64,000 bases of DNA from Anagrus nilaparvatae (taxonomy: Eukaryota > Arthropoda > Insecta > Hymenoptera > Mymaridae): assembly GCA_022575985.1 (NCBI GenBank), contig JAKSXM010000263.1:13186001-13250000 (forward strand), read 5' to 3'. Below are positions 55,241-64,000 of the stretch, piece after piece. The notes below the pieces were generated by a model. The model was not told the origin of the DNA, did not search any database, and worked only from the letters and a program-made list of their open reading frames with translations. Positions within the stretch are counted from its first letter, which is position 1; each line of letters opens with the position of its first letter. The position numbers and the translations under genes were made by a program.

Positions 55241-55849
55241 AAAGAGGGGAACTGATTTATGATAAAAAATAAGATTCCGAGAGTCAGCACTCCCCTGTGT
55301 TAAAGTATTTTTCACTAAAAAATTAATATCTCCGGGCCGATTCATCCTATTGGAGCAATTTGGTGTAAAAATTTTCGTTTAAAAAAAAATTTTTTTTTTA
55401 TTTTTGAACTCATTTTGAGGTTTAAAGCTTCGAAATAGGTCATTTTGGCTTTTTTGAAGGTCTGAAAATTGAGATATCTCAGGTTAGAGAAAAAAATCCT
55501 TTTTTTGCGTTCAAGGGAACTTTGTCTAAGACTACTTTTTAGAATTCTGTCAGAAAAATGGCAACTTTTACGGTGTATCTCTCGCAATTAATAATTATGT
55601 AAAAGAACTCATGTTTTTTTTTGCTTATTTTATCATACCATCTAACATTTGATTTTAAATATAAAATTGGCTTTTAATTTTCGAAATGATCAATAGGATG
55701 ATCATCTTTAAAAAAAAAAAATTGAAGACACATCTTGCTGATACGTTCTTCAGGAATTTTAGACCATATAAAGTGACAAACAAGCTAGAAACAGAAAAAT
55801 TTTTGCTCTTGGTATAGTTTTTTTGTATTTAAAGCCTCAAAATTAATCT
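55241..55849. other. AT-rich intronic DNA
   Basis: No gene or clear repeat. Some words (GGTGTATCTCTCGCAATTA) look like parts of a foldback arm without a partner. Confidence 0.4.
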
Positions 55850-56545
55850 CAATATTTAAAAATAACCAATTTTGGAATTTTTTGTTATAAATTAGAATTA
55901 TTTTTTAAATGATGGATTTATATTTTTTCACTTTTCTGACATTACAAATTTACTAAAAAGAGTATATTTAAGACCAAAGAATACAAATTTTCAATTTTCA
56001 ACGTCTTAGAGCAGTTTAAATAATAGGTATTGGGGTTTTTAATAATTCATCAACTTGGGATTTTTCTAACAGATTCAAATGATGTTAAAAACTGTACTAA
56101 AATCGTACTTCGTATTAGTTTCTCCATTAGTTTAACATTTGATCACGCTTTATAGGAGAAAAATTCATTTTTTTCGTTTTTAAAGCCTCAATTTTTAGGT
56201 AGCCAATGTTTAAAGTTTTGCATTTTTTAAGAAAAAATTTTCTGAACTTACAAGAGTTACATTTTTTTTCTCAGAATTTCAATGAAAAGTTTATAAAATC
56301 ATTTAAATCTGCTAGAAAAATCCCAAGTTTATGAATTTTTAAAAACACCAATATTTACCTTTTGAACTGATCCAATACATTGTAAATTGAAAATTTGTAT
56401 TTTTTGGTTTTAAATATATATAATATATGTATATAAATAAAAAGGAGTAATAAATTGTGAATTTAAGACACGAAAAAACATAAATCCATCATTTAGAATA
56501 ATTTTAATTTATAAAAAAAACAATTCAGAAATCGGTTTTTTATTA
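55850..56545. repeat. Foldback palindrome (about 0.7 kb)
   Basis: Left arm words AATTAGAATTATTTTTTAAATGATGGATTTAT, TTCAATTTTCAAC and AACTTGGGATTTTTCTA have complements in the right arm in mirrored order (the first is described only by position: 55895-55925 against about 56475-56505). The centre is near 56.18 kb. Non-coding. Confidence 0.7.
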
Positions 56546-57784
56546 AGGTGCCTTAATTTTTGTTTTCTTTAAGAACTTGCTCATCCTAAGCGCAATCTTT
56601 CTGCGGATTTTCCATATCTTACTACTTAAAACTCATGACCCCCTCTCTATTGACTGTTCTCATCGAATTAAATTGTAAAAATAATTATAAAATGTAATAA
56701 AATATGTTTAAACTATAATGAAGATGCAAAATATATAATATAGATGCAAAAAATTATTGGAAAATTGATAAAAAATTTTTCAATAATTTTCTACAAAATG
56801 TTTGATATTTACTACGTTAAGTATTTAAATGTATACCACGTTTAGTAGTAAAAATTATTAACATCAATTGTTCGTAAAAAGACCAATTTCATTTAATTAA
56901 TTACTCAAAATATACTTTTTAATATAAATTTTTAATATTATATTTTAAATAAAAATATTTCTACTAACTTCTGCAATATTTTTTTATTAAAATTCTACTT
57001 GCGCGTGTGGTGTTGAGAATTTTTCTGAAGCTAGCATCCCAAACATCAAAGGTCATCGAGTCCCTCCAGTATTAAAAAAAAAATACAAATTTAATTTCAA
57101 TAATAATTAATTAATTAATTAAATACATTAGAATCACAAATTATTAGAATGACTTACAGAAAAATATGTATGTTAAAATAAATAAAATTTTTTTTTAAAT
57201 TTATTAAGAAATAATTTTATTTAACATTTAAATTTATTAATAATTATTCCTTAAAATAAAACATAATGTACGATTGGGTATTTTTAATTTATCGATAATA
57301 TAGTTTTCATATTATTTAAAAATACAAAATTACCGTCAAGTTACACTAGATACTGTAACGTGACGCCAAATATAGCGATCAATTATTGCTCGCATACTCT
57401 GGCATTTGGTATTAGCATAGCATTCTACCTACTTGCTTGCAAATGTGGAAGCAAAAGCATCATATATGCTGACATCTGTAACTCGTAGAACGGAAAAGTT
57501 ATGCCTGCAACATACCAGTCTGTGCTAGCATAATGTTTATTGGGTACCCAAAAAGCATAAAAAACTCTTGAAGAGAACTTTAAGACTTCTTTTTTTTTTA
57601 AATCTGTTCCTCAAGAACTCTTCAGGAGTACGCGAATGTCGGTTCTACAAGATTGCGTGAAGAACTCTTAGCGAAATCTTTCCCGCAAAATTATTTAAAA
57701 AAAACTTTTTTTTTAAATTTATTTATTTATTTTTTTTTTTATTTTTATTTTATATATAAGCAATTATATTTTTATAGTAACTTG
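56546..57784. other. AT-rich intronic DNA
   Basis: A GC-richer patch at 57350-57660 (GTAACGTGACGCC, TTATTGGGTACCC) is unidentified. Short inverted words (AACTCTTGAAGAGAAC; CAAGAACTCTTCAGG) occur near 57.57-57.63 kb. No gene. Confidence 0.45.
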
Positions 57785-58130
57785 TTTATTAACATGGAAC
57801 ATGTTTATAGGGAGGGGGTACTTCAGAACTTGAAAATTAAGGGGGGGGGGTCAAATTTATCCTATTTAAGGGGGGGGGGTCAAATTTGTCCTTTTTAAGG
57901 GGGGGGGTCAAATTTGTCCTTTTTAAGGGGGGGGTCAAATAAGACTCAGAATAATTAGGGAAGTATATATAAATAAATAAAATACTTTTAAAAGACTTTG
58001 AAAAATCTGGGCTTAAGGACTTAGGATAATACAGGTTTATGGACTTAGAATAATATCGATTTAGGGACTTGGAATAATTCAGGTTCAGGGACTTATAATA
58101 ATTCAGGTTTAGGGAATCAAAATAGTTTGG
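57785..58130 (+). repeat. G-run minisatellite and GGGACTTAGAATAATT repeat
   Basis: Four G-tracts of 8 to 12 bases alternate with TCAAATTTGTCC(T/C)(A/T)TTTAAG (57838-57940). About five units of roughly 23 bp follow (GGACTTAGAATAATxCAGGTTTA). This is the same family as 7195-7345 (opposite orientation) and 27750-28090. Confidence 0.85.
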
Positions 58131-58132
58131 GT

Positions 58133-58287
58133 TTAGAATCTTAACAACTAGTAAGGTGATAATTACAAATTACAACAATAGAAAATTGTATTGTAATGTT
58201 GAGTAACATTTGTATTATATCTAGTCCTCATTTCGAAGTAAATATGTTCCATGCATTTAGGTTGTGTTTACACAAACCGGTTTTTTT
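58133..58287 (+). repeat. Dispersed repeat, partner at 29216-29370
   Basis: Near-identical to 29216-29370 over about 155 bp, ending in ACACAAACCGGTTTTTTTTAA. Confidence 0.85.
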
Positions 58288-58328
58288 TAAGCTAAAAAAT
58301 CTGATAAAAAAAGCCGAAGAAAAATTTT

Positions 58329-58402
58329 GACTCCGACTGGGATTGAACCGAGGTCCGTAACTTACAAAGGCAGCGACATTATCCATTGTGCTAACAGAAC
58401 AC
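58329..58402 (-). repeat. tRNA-like sequence (SINE head or tRNA pseudogene)
   Basis: The - strand has TTAGCACAATGG (A box) and, at tRNA spacing, GGTTCAATCCC (B box, near-perfect RNA polymerase III promoter), then TCGGAGTC. The acceptor arms do not pair (GTTCTGT against CGGAGTC) and the anticodon stem is poor, so it is not a functional tRNA. A tRNA-derived SINE or tRNA pseudogene is likely. Confidence 0.55.
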
Positions 58403-58546
58403 TTCGATTTATTAAAAAACTTTTAAGTACTATTAGTTACAGATAATAATTTTTGAAATTATATGTAGAGTAAATTATGCATATCCAGTAAAATGCATAT
58501 TTGAAAATAACAATTAATACTAAAATAAATTCTTTTTTGCCCTCCC

Positions 58547-58725
58547 GGGCGTAAAACTCGTGCGTAAAGAATTTTTTGAACTCGTTCTACGCCTAGGTGG
58601 GCAAAAAATAGTGTAAGCACCATGGGCGAAATACTTTAGACACGAGCGTGAACACAAATCACTCGTGCCCGGCTTCGCCGAGCACTCGCGCTAGTGCTCA
58701 CGCTAGTGCCGAAACTTTTACGCCC
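58547..58725. mobile_element. About 180-bp GC-rich MITE
   Basis: The ends GGGCGTAAAA (58547) and TTTTACGCCC (ending 58725) are inverted repeats. Inner words (ACTCGTGCG; GTGCCCGGCTTCGCCGAGCAC; CACTAGCG/CGCTAGTG) form strong hairpins. No TSD was clear; the class is unknown. Confidence 0.55.
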
Positions 58726-58929
58726 TTGATACTTAATATACTATTCAGGAAATTCCATTTCTTTATTATAATAAGAACGAATAATAATATAAATAAAAAC
58801 ACGGCGCTGAAAGACTTGTTTTCAATACTGATAAACTTAATATTTTAATAACATTCTTTTAACTGATGTAAAATTAGTTGGCTCAGCTCCGCGGGGAGCT
58901 GACCATGAGGTTAAAGAAAACTTTTATTT

Positions 58930-59325
58930 TTTACTCGAATATATTTTCCAATTTTCCAAGATAGCGGACCAAAAAATTTTAAAAAAATAAATTTTTAACT
59001 TTACAAGGGGGTTTTTTTAGGGCAAGAAAAATGAAATTTTGGTAGAAAATATTTATTTTTCAACCCAAAATATTTCCCGATTTTCCAAGAAGGCGGACAG
59101 GAAACTGAAAAAAATGAACTTTTAGCTTTTCATTAAAGAATTCATTTTTCTTGTCCTGAGAAACCCCTTTGTAAAGTTAATAATTCATTTTTTAAGTTTT
59201 TTGGTTCAACATCTTGGAAAATTGGAAAATATTTTGGGTTGAAAAATAAATATTTTTCATCTAAAATTCATTTTTCTTGCCCTAAAAAACCCCGTTGAAA
59301 AGCTAAAAAATCATTTTTAAGTTTT
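58930..59325. repeat. Foldback palindrome (about 0.4 kb)
   Basis: Arms share AATATTTTCCAATTTTCCAAGAT(A), GGCAAGAAAAATGAA and GGGTTTTTTAGGG words in mirrored order; the centre is near 59.13 kb. Within each arm the same module occurs twice, so it is also internally duplicated. Confidence 0.75.
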
Positions 59326-59339
59326 TATTTGTTGTAATT

Positions 59340-59460
59340 TGGATAGTTTGTGTGTATAAATATACGAATGTATGTGTGTACTGTGTGATACGCAACGCTA
59401 CCTCAGCTAACCGGCGCTCTAGTCAGTTCGCCGCCACGCCCGCCATGCAGCATATTGGCG
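59340..59460 (+). promoter_or_regulatory. TATA-type promoter-like patch
   Basis: GTGTATAAATATACG is followed about 25-110 bp later by a GC-richer leader (CTACCTCAGCTAACCGGCGC, GTTCGCCGCCACGCCCGCC). It resembles an LTR or gene core promoter, but no coding region or LTR partner follows. Confidence 0.3.
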
Positions 59461-59499
59461 AGAGATATATTTCAATAAGTATATTTTAAACAATATGTA

Positions 59500-60291
59500 T
59501 TTTTATAATTTATTTAATTAAAACCCTCAATATTAGACATTTGGCATCCCTTGTGAAATAGAAATTATTTAATTTGGCAAAACAAGGTGAATAAAAGTTA
59601 TTTCGTTTTATAAAGTGCATAAAACTAATGTCTTTTTTTTTTACAAAAGAAGCAACAAGAGTTATATAAAATTCATTGGTCGGCTCCATGTGCTCGCTCA
59701 AAATACGCAATTTTATCTTTTGTGAGGGAATTTGTTCAAGGAAAACCGGCATCTTTATCATCATAAATATCATCATAGTTATTTTCAAGTTAAAATTTTT
59801 CTTTTCGAGCACATGGACATGCAGTTTTCAAATTTATTGTGAAATAGACATTTTCTCAAGAATTCATATCAATGTTGACAAAGTGAACATAAATTTGAAA
59901 AAAACAGAGAAACCTCATATATGTGTGTTTTATTATTGCAAAATTTTGAAATAATTTTCATCATTTTTTTTTGGGGGGTTTGGCGAACATTACATATTCA
60001 ACATGGCAAATATGTCACATTTTGCTCATCAAATCAAAATGCTTCTTCTCGGCGCAATACGTTGAAAATTTACCTACTGCGCATCAGCTGACTTTCAATC
60101 AAAATTATATTGTTTGGAACGCCCTTAATACATATCAGTTCAAATCAAGATATACCATTACTTGGATATAAGATTCATAGAGGGAAAGGCGAAACACGAA
60201 TATCAATAATCTCCATATCATTTTTAACAAAGCTGAGTGCGTTGTGTGTTTCAATGTGAACATTGCAATAAAAAAAAAAAAAAAAAAAAAA
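59500..60291 (+). mobile_element. Polyadenylated retroposed sequence
   Basis: The stretch ends GCAATAAAA followed by about 24 A (to 60290), as in a retroposed RNA copy. Its body is open in patches (for example KKTEKPHICVFYYCK, faintly like a zinc-finger linker TGEKPxxC), but no family is certain. TSDs were not found. Confidence 0.45.
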
Positions 60292-61298
60292 AGATTTGTT
60301 TACAAACATTTATGTACATATTATTTTTCTTTTTTTTCATTTCTTATCAAAATTTTTAATTCTAAATTTTATTGCAATGTATCATATTTATAATTAAATG
60401 TTTTGTTTATTATTTGATGTTGGGCCAAATTAATGAGCCACATATTAATTTATTGGTGTGTTCCCAAGGTACTTTGGATTTAATTCTATGGTGAAGCTGC
60501 TTTGTCAATGTTCAACTTCCATCCAAATCCAAATTTCAACACAAGTCATTCTCAAGTTAAACAGCTTCAATTTTCAAACCTGGGGACTTATTTCATCATT
60601 TGCTGTACATGGTTTCATTGTTAGTGTTAGTTGGTCTTTATATTAGTATTGCAGCTACGCTTATTTAAATCATTAAGTGTGGTAATATTGTCTTATTAAT
60701 TTATTATTAAACACCCTCAATTGACATTTTGTAATTTCATATTTTCACATTCTTTATTTTGTGGTGAGAGGGTTGTTAAAAGTTTTAAAAATAGATCCTT
60801 CAAACAAAAAAAAACTCATCTGAATATTTTTGAATGTAGAAAAATACTATTTATTATTGTTTCATCTCATCACATCATGTGTTCTTGTCATTAATTTATT
60901 ATCATTTCATTTAAATGTTCTTTCATATTAAAGTTAATTTTGGCAATATACAGAGTTTTATATTATGTCGTATAAATTATATTATTTATTTTTGCATTCA
61001 ATTTTTTTTTTTTTTTTTTTTTTTAATTATATTTATCAAGTTAATTCTATATGCATGTATACATAAAATTAACAAACAATTGTTATAAAACTCTGGGATA
61101 ACTTTAAAAATTAATGTTTGATTTTATGCACATTTATACATTTATTTAATTTTACACAATATTATTTCAACTTTGATTTTTATTTTGAATTAACTTAAAT
61201 TTAAATTTTATTCAAAAAGGTTTAATGGATTTTGTACAATGAGTGATATTACATCTTTTAAATGAGTCAAAAAACTTATTGTGGACTGTATAGGAAAT
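60292..61298. other. AT-rich DNA with a T-run at about 61001-61024
   Basis: The T-run of about 23 could be the poly(A) tail of a - strand retroposon extending rightwards, but the sequence next to it matches nothing known. No gene. Confidence 0.4.
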
Positions 61299-61518
61299 GT
61301 AGGTGAAAACTTTAGGATTGGTGATGATAATAATATGAAATAATTTATAAAAGACTATTTGACTGTAATGTGCGTTTATTGTAGAACAGAACCGTATAGA
61401 ACGAAGGTTCGACGCACTCTGACCGGAGGTCGAGTGCACGCGTAGCTACTCTCTCTTTCTTACACATATATATATTAAGGTTGGTTTAGAATATAATATT
61501 AAAAGGTGTGTTTTCACA
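61299..61518 (-). repeat. BEL/Pao 3' LTR (about 220 bp)
   Basis: On the - strand it begins TGTGAAAACACACCTTTTAA and ends TTTTCACCTACA. It holds a GC-richer middle and TACAATAAACGCAC. It is preceded by an excellent polypurine tract, which fixes its start. Confidence 0.65.
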
Positions 61519-61699
61519 CCATTCTCCCCTTTCAAAGTGATTAATACATTTTTGACACACATTTTTTTAATTATTAGAAAAATACATATAAAAGAACATA
61601 TTTACAATAAATATTTACAAGAGAATAAAGTTTCATCTTAATGTTAAAGATTTTTTAATTACATTTTGACTTAATATTTTATTTAATTTTTCAATTCAT

Positions 61700-61935
61700 T
61701 AATTGCTTTAAATAAAATTAATTTTTGTATGAGCCTTCTCAATACAGAGGTGCAGGTCCTGACCCCCACAATCCTTGTCAGATTGTCAGGTCCTTTAAAA
61801 GTTTTTAAAATTCGACCTAAAGGCCACTTACTAGAATGTAAAGTCTCATCCGTTACCAGAACAATGTCATCGATCTAAAATTCATTCTTGAAACGTAAGT
61901 GTACGTTTCTAGTAAAGGTTAAGGTCAAGGAATTA
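61700..61935 (-). pseudogene. BEL/Pao integrase C-terminal tail
   Basis: The - strand reads DDIVLVTDETLHSSKWPLGR, ILKTFKGPDNLTRIVGVRTC, TSVLRRLIQKL, matching the conserved tail of Pao/BEL integrases (GDxVLxxDxxxxxxKWPLGRIxxxxPGxDxxxRVxxVRTxxGxxxRxxxKL). The frame upstream is broken by a stop. Confidence 0.85.
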
Positions 61936-62419
61936 TAATTTTATCTCATCCAACAGACAGAATTATTAACTGCGGTTTGGCGCCCCTCTCCGCTCAATTT
62001 TAAATTTAGGATGGAAAATTATAATTGTTATAAATGGGATATCTACCACTCTCCTATCTAATATTAGAATACGGATTTTGAGCTTTGGTCAAGAAATATC
62101 AAGAATAATTTGAATTAGAAAAAGAAAGGATTAGTAATTAATTACAACTTTAGAAATTTAGGACATGTTTTTTTTTTTAATTATGAATGGGAGCCTACAA
62201 CTGAGTTTTGCACTCTTGCTTATCCGGATTAAGCAATTAAGAGGGAAGTAAGGATTCAGGCTCATCAAAAACAAAAAGACAAGTTAGATGGAGGCAGCTG
62301 AGGTACCTAAGCTGATTCAAAACTTTGCCTAGAGTTGGTACTTGAATTCTCATTAGTATCTTGAGGAGAATTTAAATTGATACTATCAGAGGTTTGATTG
62401 GCAATATTAGAATCTTCAG

Positions 62420-62650
62420 GTTTCTTAGTGAATTTAAAGACATAATTATCATCATGTAAAGAGGTATGATGCTTTTTATTGCATTTACTGCAAAGCTGTT
62501 TGGATTCACACTTAGAAAAAAGATGGTTGCCAAGACAATTGCAACATCTTGGTAAAGATTTAATGAATTCATACCGCTTTGCTGGGGATAATTTTGCTTA
62601 ATCATCACAATTGTGTAGTTTGTGATTTCCCTTGCACATAAGACATTCTA
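62420..62650 (-). pseudogene. BEL/Pao gag zinc-knuckle region
   Basis: The - strand reads CLMCKGNHKLHNCDD, stop, AKRYEFIKSLPRCCNCLGNH, LFSKCESKQLCSKC, NKKHHTSLHDD. The CxxC..HxxxxC, CxNCLxxxHxxxxC and CxxCxxxHHxxLH order is diagnostic of BEL/Pao gag (DUF1759-type elements). One in-frame TAA follows CDD. Confidence 0.85.
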
Positions 62651-62660
62651 ATTTATTGTT

Positions 62661-63439
62661 GTTATTATTTTTGGAAAGTTGAGTGTGAAAAACTTGAATT
62701 TGGGATGAGTAGAAATATTATTATTTTTAGATTTATTATGATTTGAACTATTAATAATAATATTTCTACTCAACCCCAAATTGTCCTCACAAATATTATA
62801 TTACAAATATTAAGTTAATTTTCAAAATTCTTAGATTTATATAAATACTGAGAAAGAATTTGAGACCAATGACGGCACTCTTGGATCTAGATGGACCAAG
62901 AACTCTAAGAATGGAAGTTGATGTTGGATTAAAGATGAGTTGAAGTGATAGCTGCTAATCAACGAGAGACAGTTCAATCTGACGAGAACAGGCAGGCCAA
63001 GAACAGCAACATCCAATTGAGAGAGTACCTTAGGAACATCAAGAATTATTAGCAAAATTTTAAATATGAAAAAATTATATATTTTATTATTTTTTTTATA
63101 AGTTTTTTTAAAAAATAATTTGTACTAATTAAAAATTCACAGATGACATAAAAGACAGAACTAATAATAATTATAATTTTTAAAGAGTTAGTGATTTTAA
63201 TTGAAAGATTTCAATTTTTTATTTTAAGAATAAATTTGAATTTAAAGTAATAATTTTAAATGAATTTTATTTAATTAATTTTATTTGATCTTTAATTTTT
63301 TAATTATAAATAAATTTAAATTTTTAATTTAATGAAAGAGAGATAAATACATACAATAATTAGGCCAATTTGTAAGCAAATGGTATGATGATTTTCTTGA
63401 TGTTGGTTGGCTTTCACTTTTCGGCGTCTTGATTCGGCT
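62661..63439. other. AT-rich DNA, possible decayed gag/protease of BEL
   Basis: The 62837-63055 interval is slightly less AT-rich and open on the - strand, but its text fits no BEL domain confidently. The rest is low-complexity. Confidence 0.35.
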
Positions 63440-63950
63440 GGACCGTGATTTGGTACATTTTTAGGAAGGAAAATTGCGGAAGTCAGGTTGTAAAATAATT
63501 CTACACTCGCGCTTTAAAAGTTAACTGAGTACTTTTATTTAGTTCAAAATATGCGTACCAAGAAAGTCTTTACAATTTCACTAAAGGGTGGAATTTAGTG
63601 AAAATGCGCGACGATATTGTTGACCCGAAGTATGACAAAGTGACGGTGAGTACGCGGTATTACTCAGTCTCTGACACGATAGTCGTTCGTAGACTCCCTC
63701 GAAGTGACCTTTCCTCGGTTTATATATTCGCGTGCTTGGGCGGTGCTAAAAAGGGGTATATACGGATAAAGCTCAACTTTCCCCTCGTTTAATATTCTGA
63801 TAGGTTAATGTTAGGGTGTTTCCATGATGGCCGACTAAAATAAAACGTTCTTTGGTTATTCTTACTTTGGGGGCTATATATTGATTGTAAGGCTTCGCGT
63901 CCATAGTTCTTTTATTCGACCAATGTCTTTTAATCCACGTATTGATTTTT
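63440..63950 (-). mobile_element. Possible solo LTR or 5' LTR (- strand)
   Basis: On the - strand: TATATAAACCG (about 63718-63727), a leader GAGGGAGTCTACGAACGAC, then ACTAAATAAAAGTACTCAG (about 63530), the TATA-to-AATAAA order of an LTR. GC content is higher than the flanks. It does not match the BEL 3' LTR at 61299-61518, so it belongs to another element. Ends are not defined. Confidence 0.35.
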
Positions 63951-64000
63951 AGGGGAATGTTTATTGTTACTATTTCTAGGGTAAATTATTATGTGTCTGG

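Larger units (their letters stand above)
61299..62660 (-). mobile_element. Internally deleted BEL/Pao retrotransposon
   Basis: On the - strand, right to left: gag zinc knuckles (62420-62650), integrase C-terminal tail (61700-61935), polypurine tract AAAGGGGAGAATGG (next to 61518) and a 3' LTR (61299-61518). The several kilobases of protease, RT, RNase H and integrase core expected between gag and the integrase tail are missing. A 5' LTR was not found to the right. Confidence 0.75.

Noticed and set aside
58329..58402. Functional tRNA gene
   Set aside because: Acceptor and anticodon stems do not pair, despite good A and B boxes.
59510..59954. Possible zinc-finger gene (TEKPHIC linker-like text)
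   Set aside because: Only one linker-like word is present and the paired Cys/His spacing is absent; treated as part of a poly(A)-ended retroposed sequence.
62250..62300. Possible next kindlin exon (text resembling xIQAHQK against family ILEAHQN)
   Set aside because: No acceptor, frame or flanking F3 homology; the stretch lies inside the internally deleted BEL/Pao element.
62837..63055. 72-codon - strand frame upstream of BEL gag knuckles
   Set aside because: Could be decayed protease or gag, but no motif such as the catalytic Asp-Ser/Thr-Gly could be read, so it is not called.

Overview
This 64-kb window is AT-rich nuclear DNA of an animal, most probably an insect. The class and order are inferred from the protein flavour and the transposon mix (Penelope, BEL/Pao, copia, an R1-like LINE, Helitron, hAT and TA-targeting MITEs, foldback elements). 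The only host gene that looks intact is a kindlin/fermitin (Unc-112-related) integrin adaptor on the + strand. Three of its coding exons are visible: 4796-5067 (end of the F1 FERM lobe and its loop), 51725-52567 (F2 lobe and most of the PH domain) and 52641-52856 (end of PH, start of F3). All three junctions between them are phase 0 with canonical GT/AG. The first two exons are separated by one intron of 46,657 bp. The next intron is 73 bp, and the one after it runs more than 11 kb off the window. Almost everything else in the window is therefore intronic DNA of this gene.

Region by region. 1-4.8 kb: AT-rich intron with a Helitron end and two foldback palindromes. 5-16 kb: a run of kilobase-scale palindromes (one a three-layer nest of elements), two tandem satellites, and a satellite split by a palindrome. 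16-18.6 kb: Helitron ends, a TA-flanked MITE and a small palindrome. 19-22.6 kb: decayed, intron-like copies of housekeeping genes in sense orientation (beta-spectrin, an unidentified segment, beta-coatomer). 24-28.8 kb: minisatellite, (AC)n, a 1.4-kb foldback, a GATTGAAAACGATT array and G-runs. 28.8-30.5 kb: BEL/Pao debris and a second foldback copy. 30.5-36.5 kb: a copia element on the - strand with matched 215-bp LTRs, PBS and TSD, whose PR/IN region is replaced by a roughly 2.8-kb LTR-like block full of tandem repeats.

36.5-46 kb: satellites, a Penelope endonuclease fragment, an R1-type LINE RT fragment, then a whole degenerate Penelope element with a GIY-YIG domain, interrupted by a hAT MITE, a LINE 3' end and a 1.24-kb foldback. 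46.7-50.7 kb: a non-autonomous LTR element with 5-bp TSD whose LTR carries histone-type 3'-end stem-loops on both strands and a CCAAT/TATA promoter, and whose interior carries a 45-bp repeat that reads as a histone-tail-like basic peptide on the - strand. Its 3' LTR has had about 0.44 kb swapped for 1.17 kb of unrelated DNA holding a perfect heat-shock element. 52.9-64 kb: satellite, palindromes, G-rich minisatellite, a tRNA-like SINE fragment, a polyadenylated insertion and an internally deleted BEL/Pao element on the - strand.

The genes do not form an operon or pathway. The biology here is a cell-adhesion gene that carries a very large, layered transposon and palindrome load in one intron. 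The most unusual items are the histone-signal LTR element, the foldback family with 4-bp TSDs and GGGTA ends, and the nested elements whose insertion order can be read from empty sites. All calls were made by eye. No database search or alignment was run, so boundaries are approximate unless a TSD or exact repeat end is stated.
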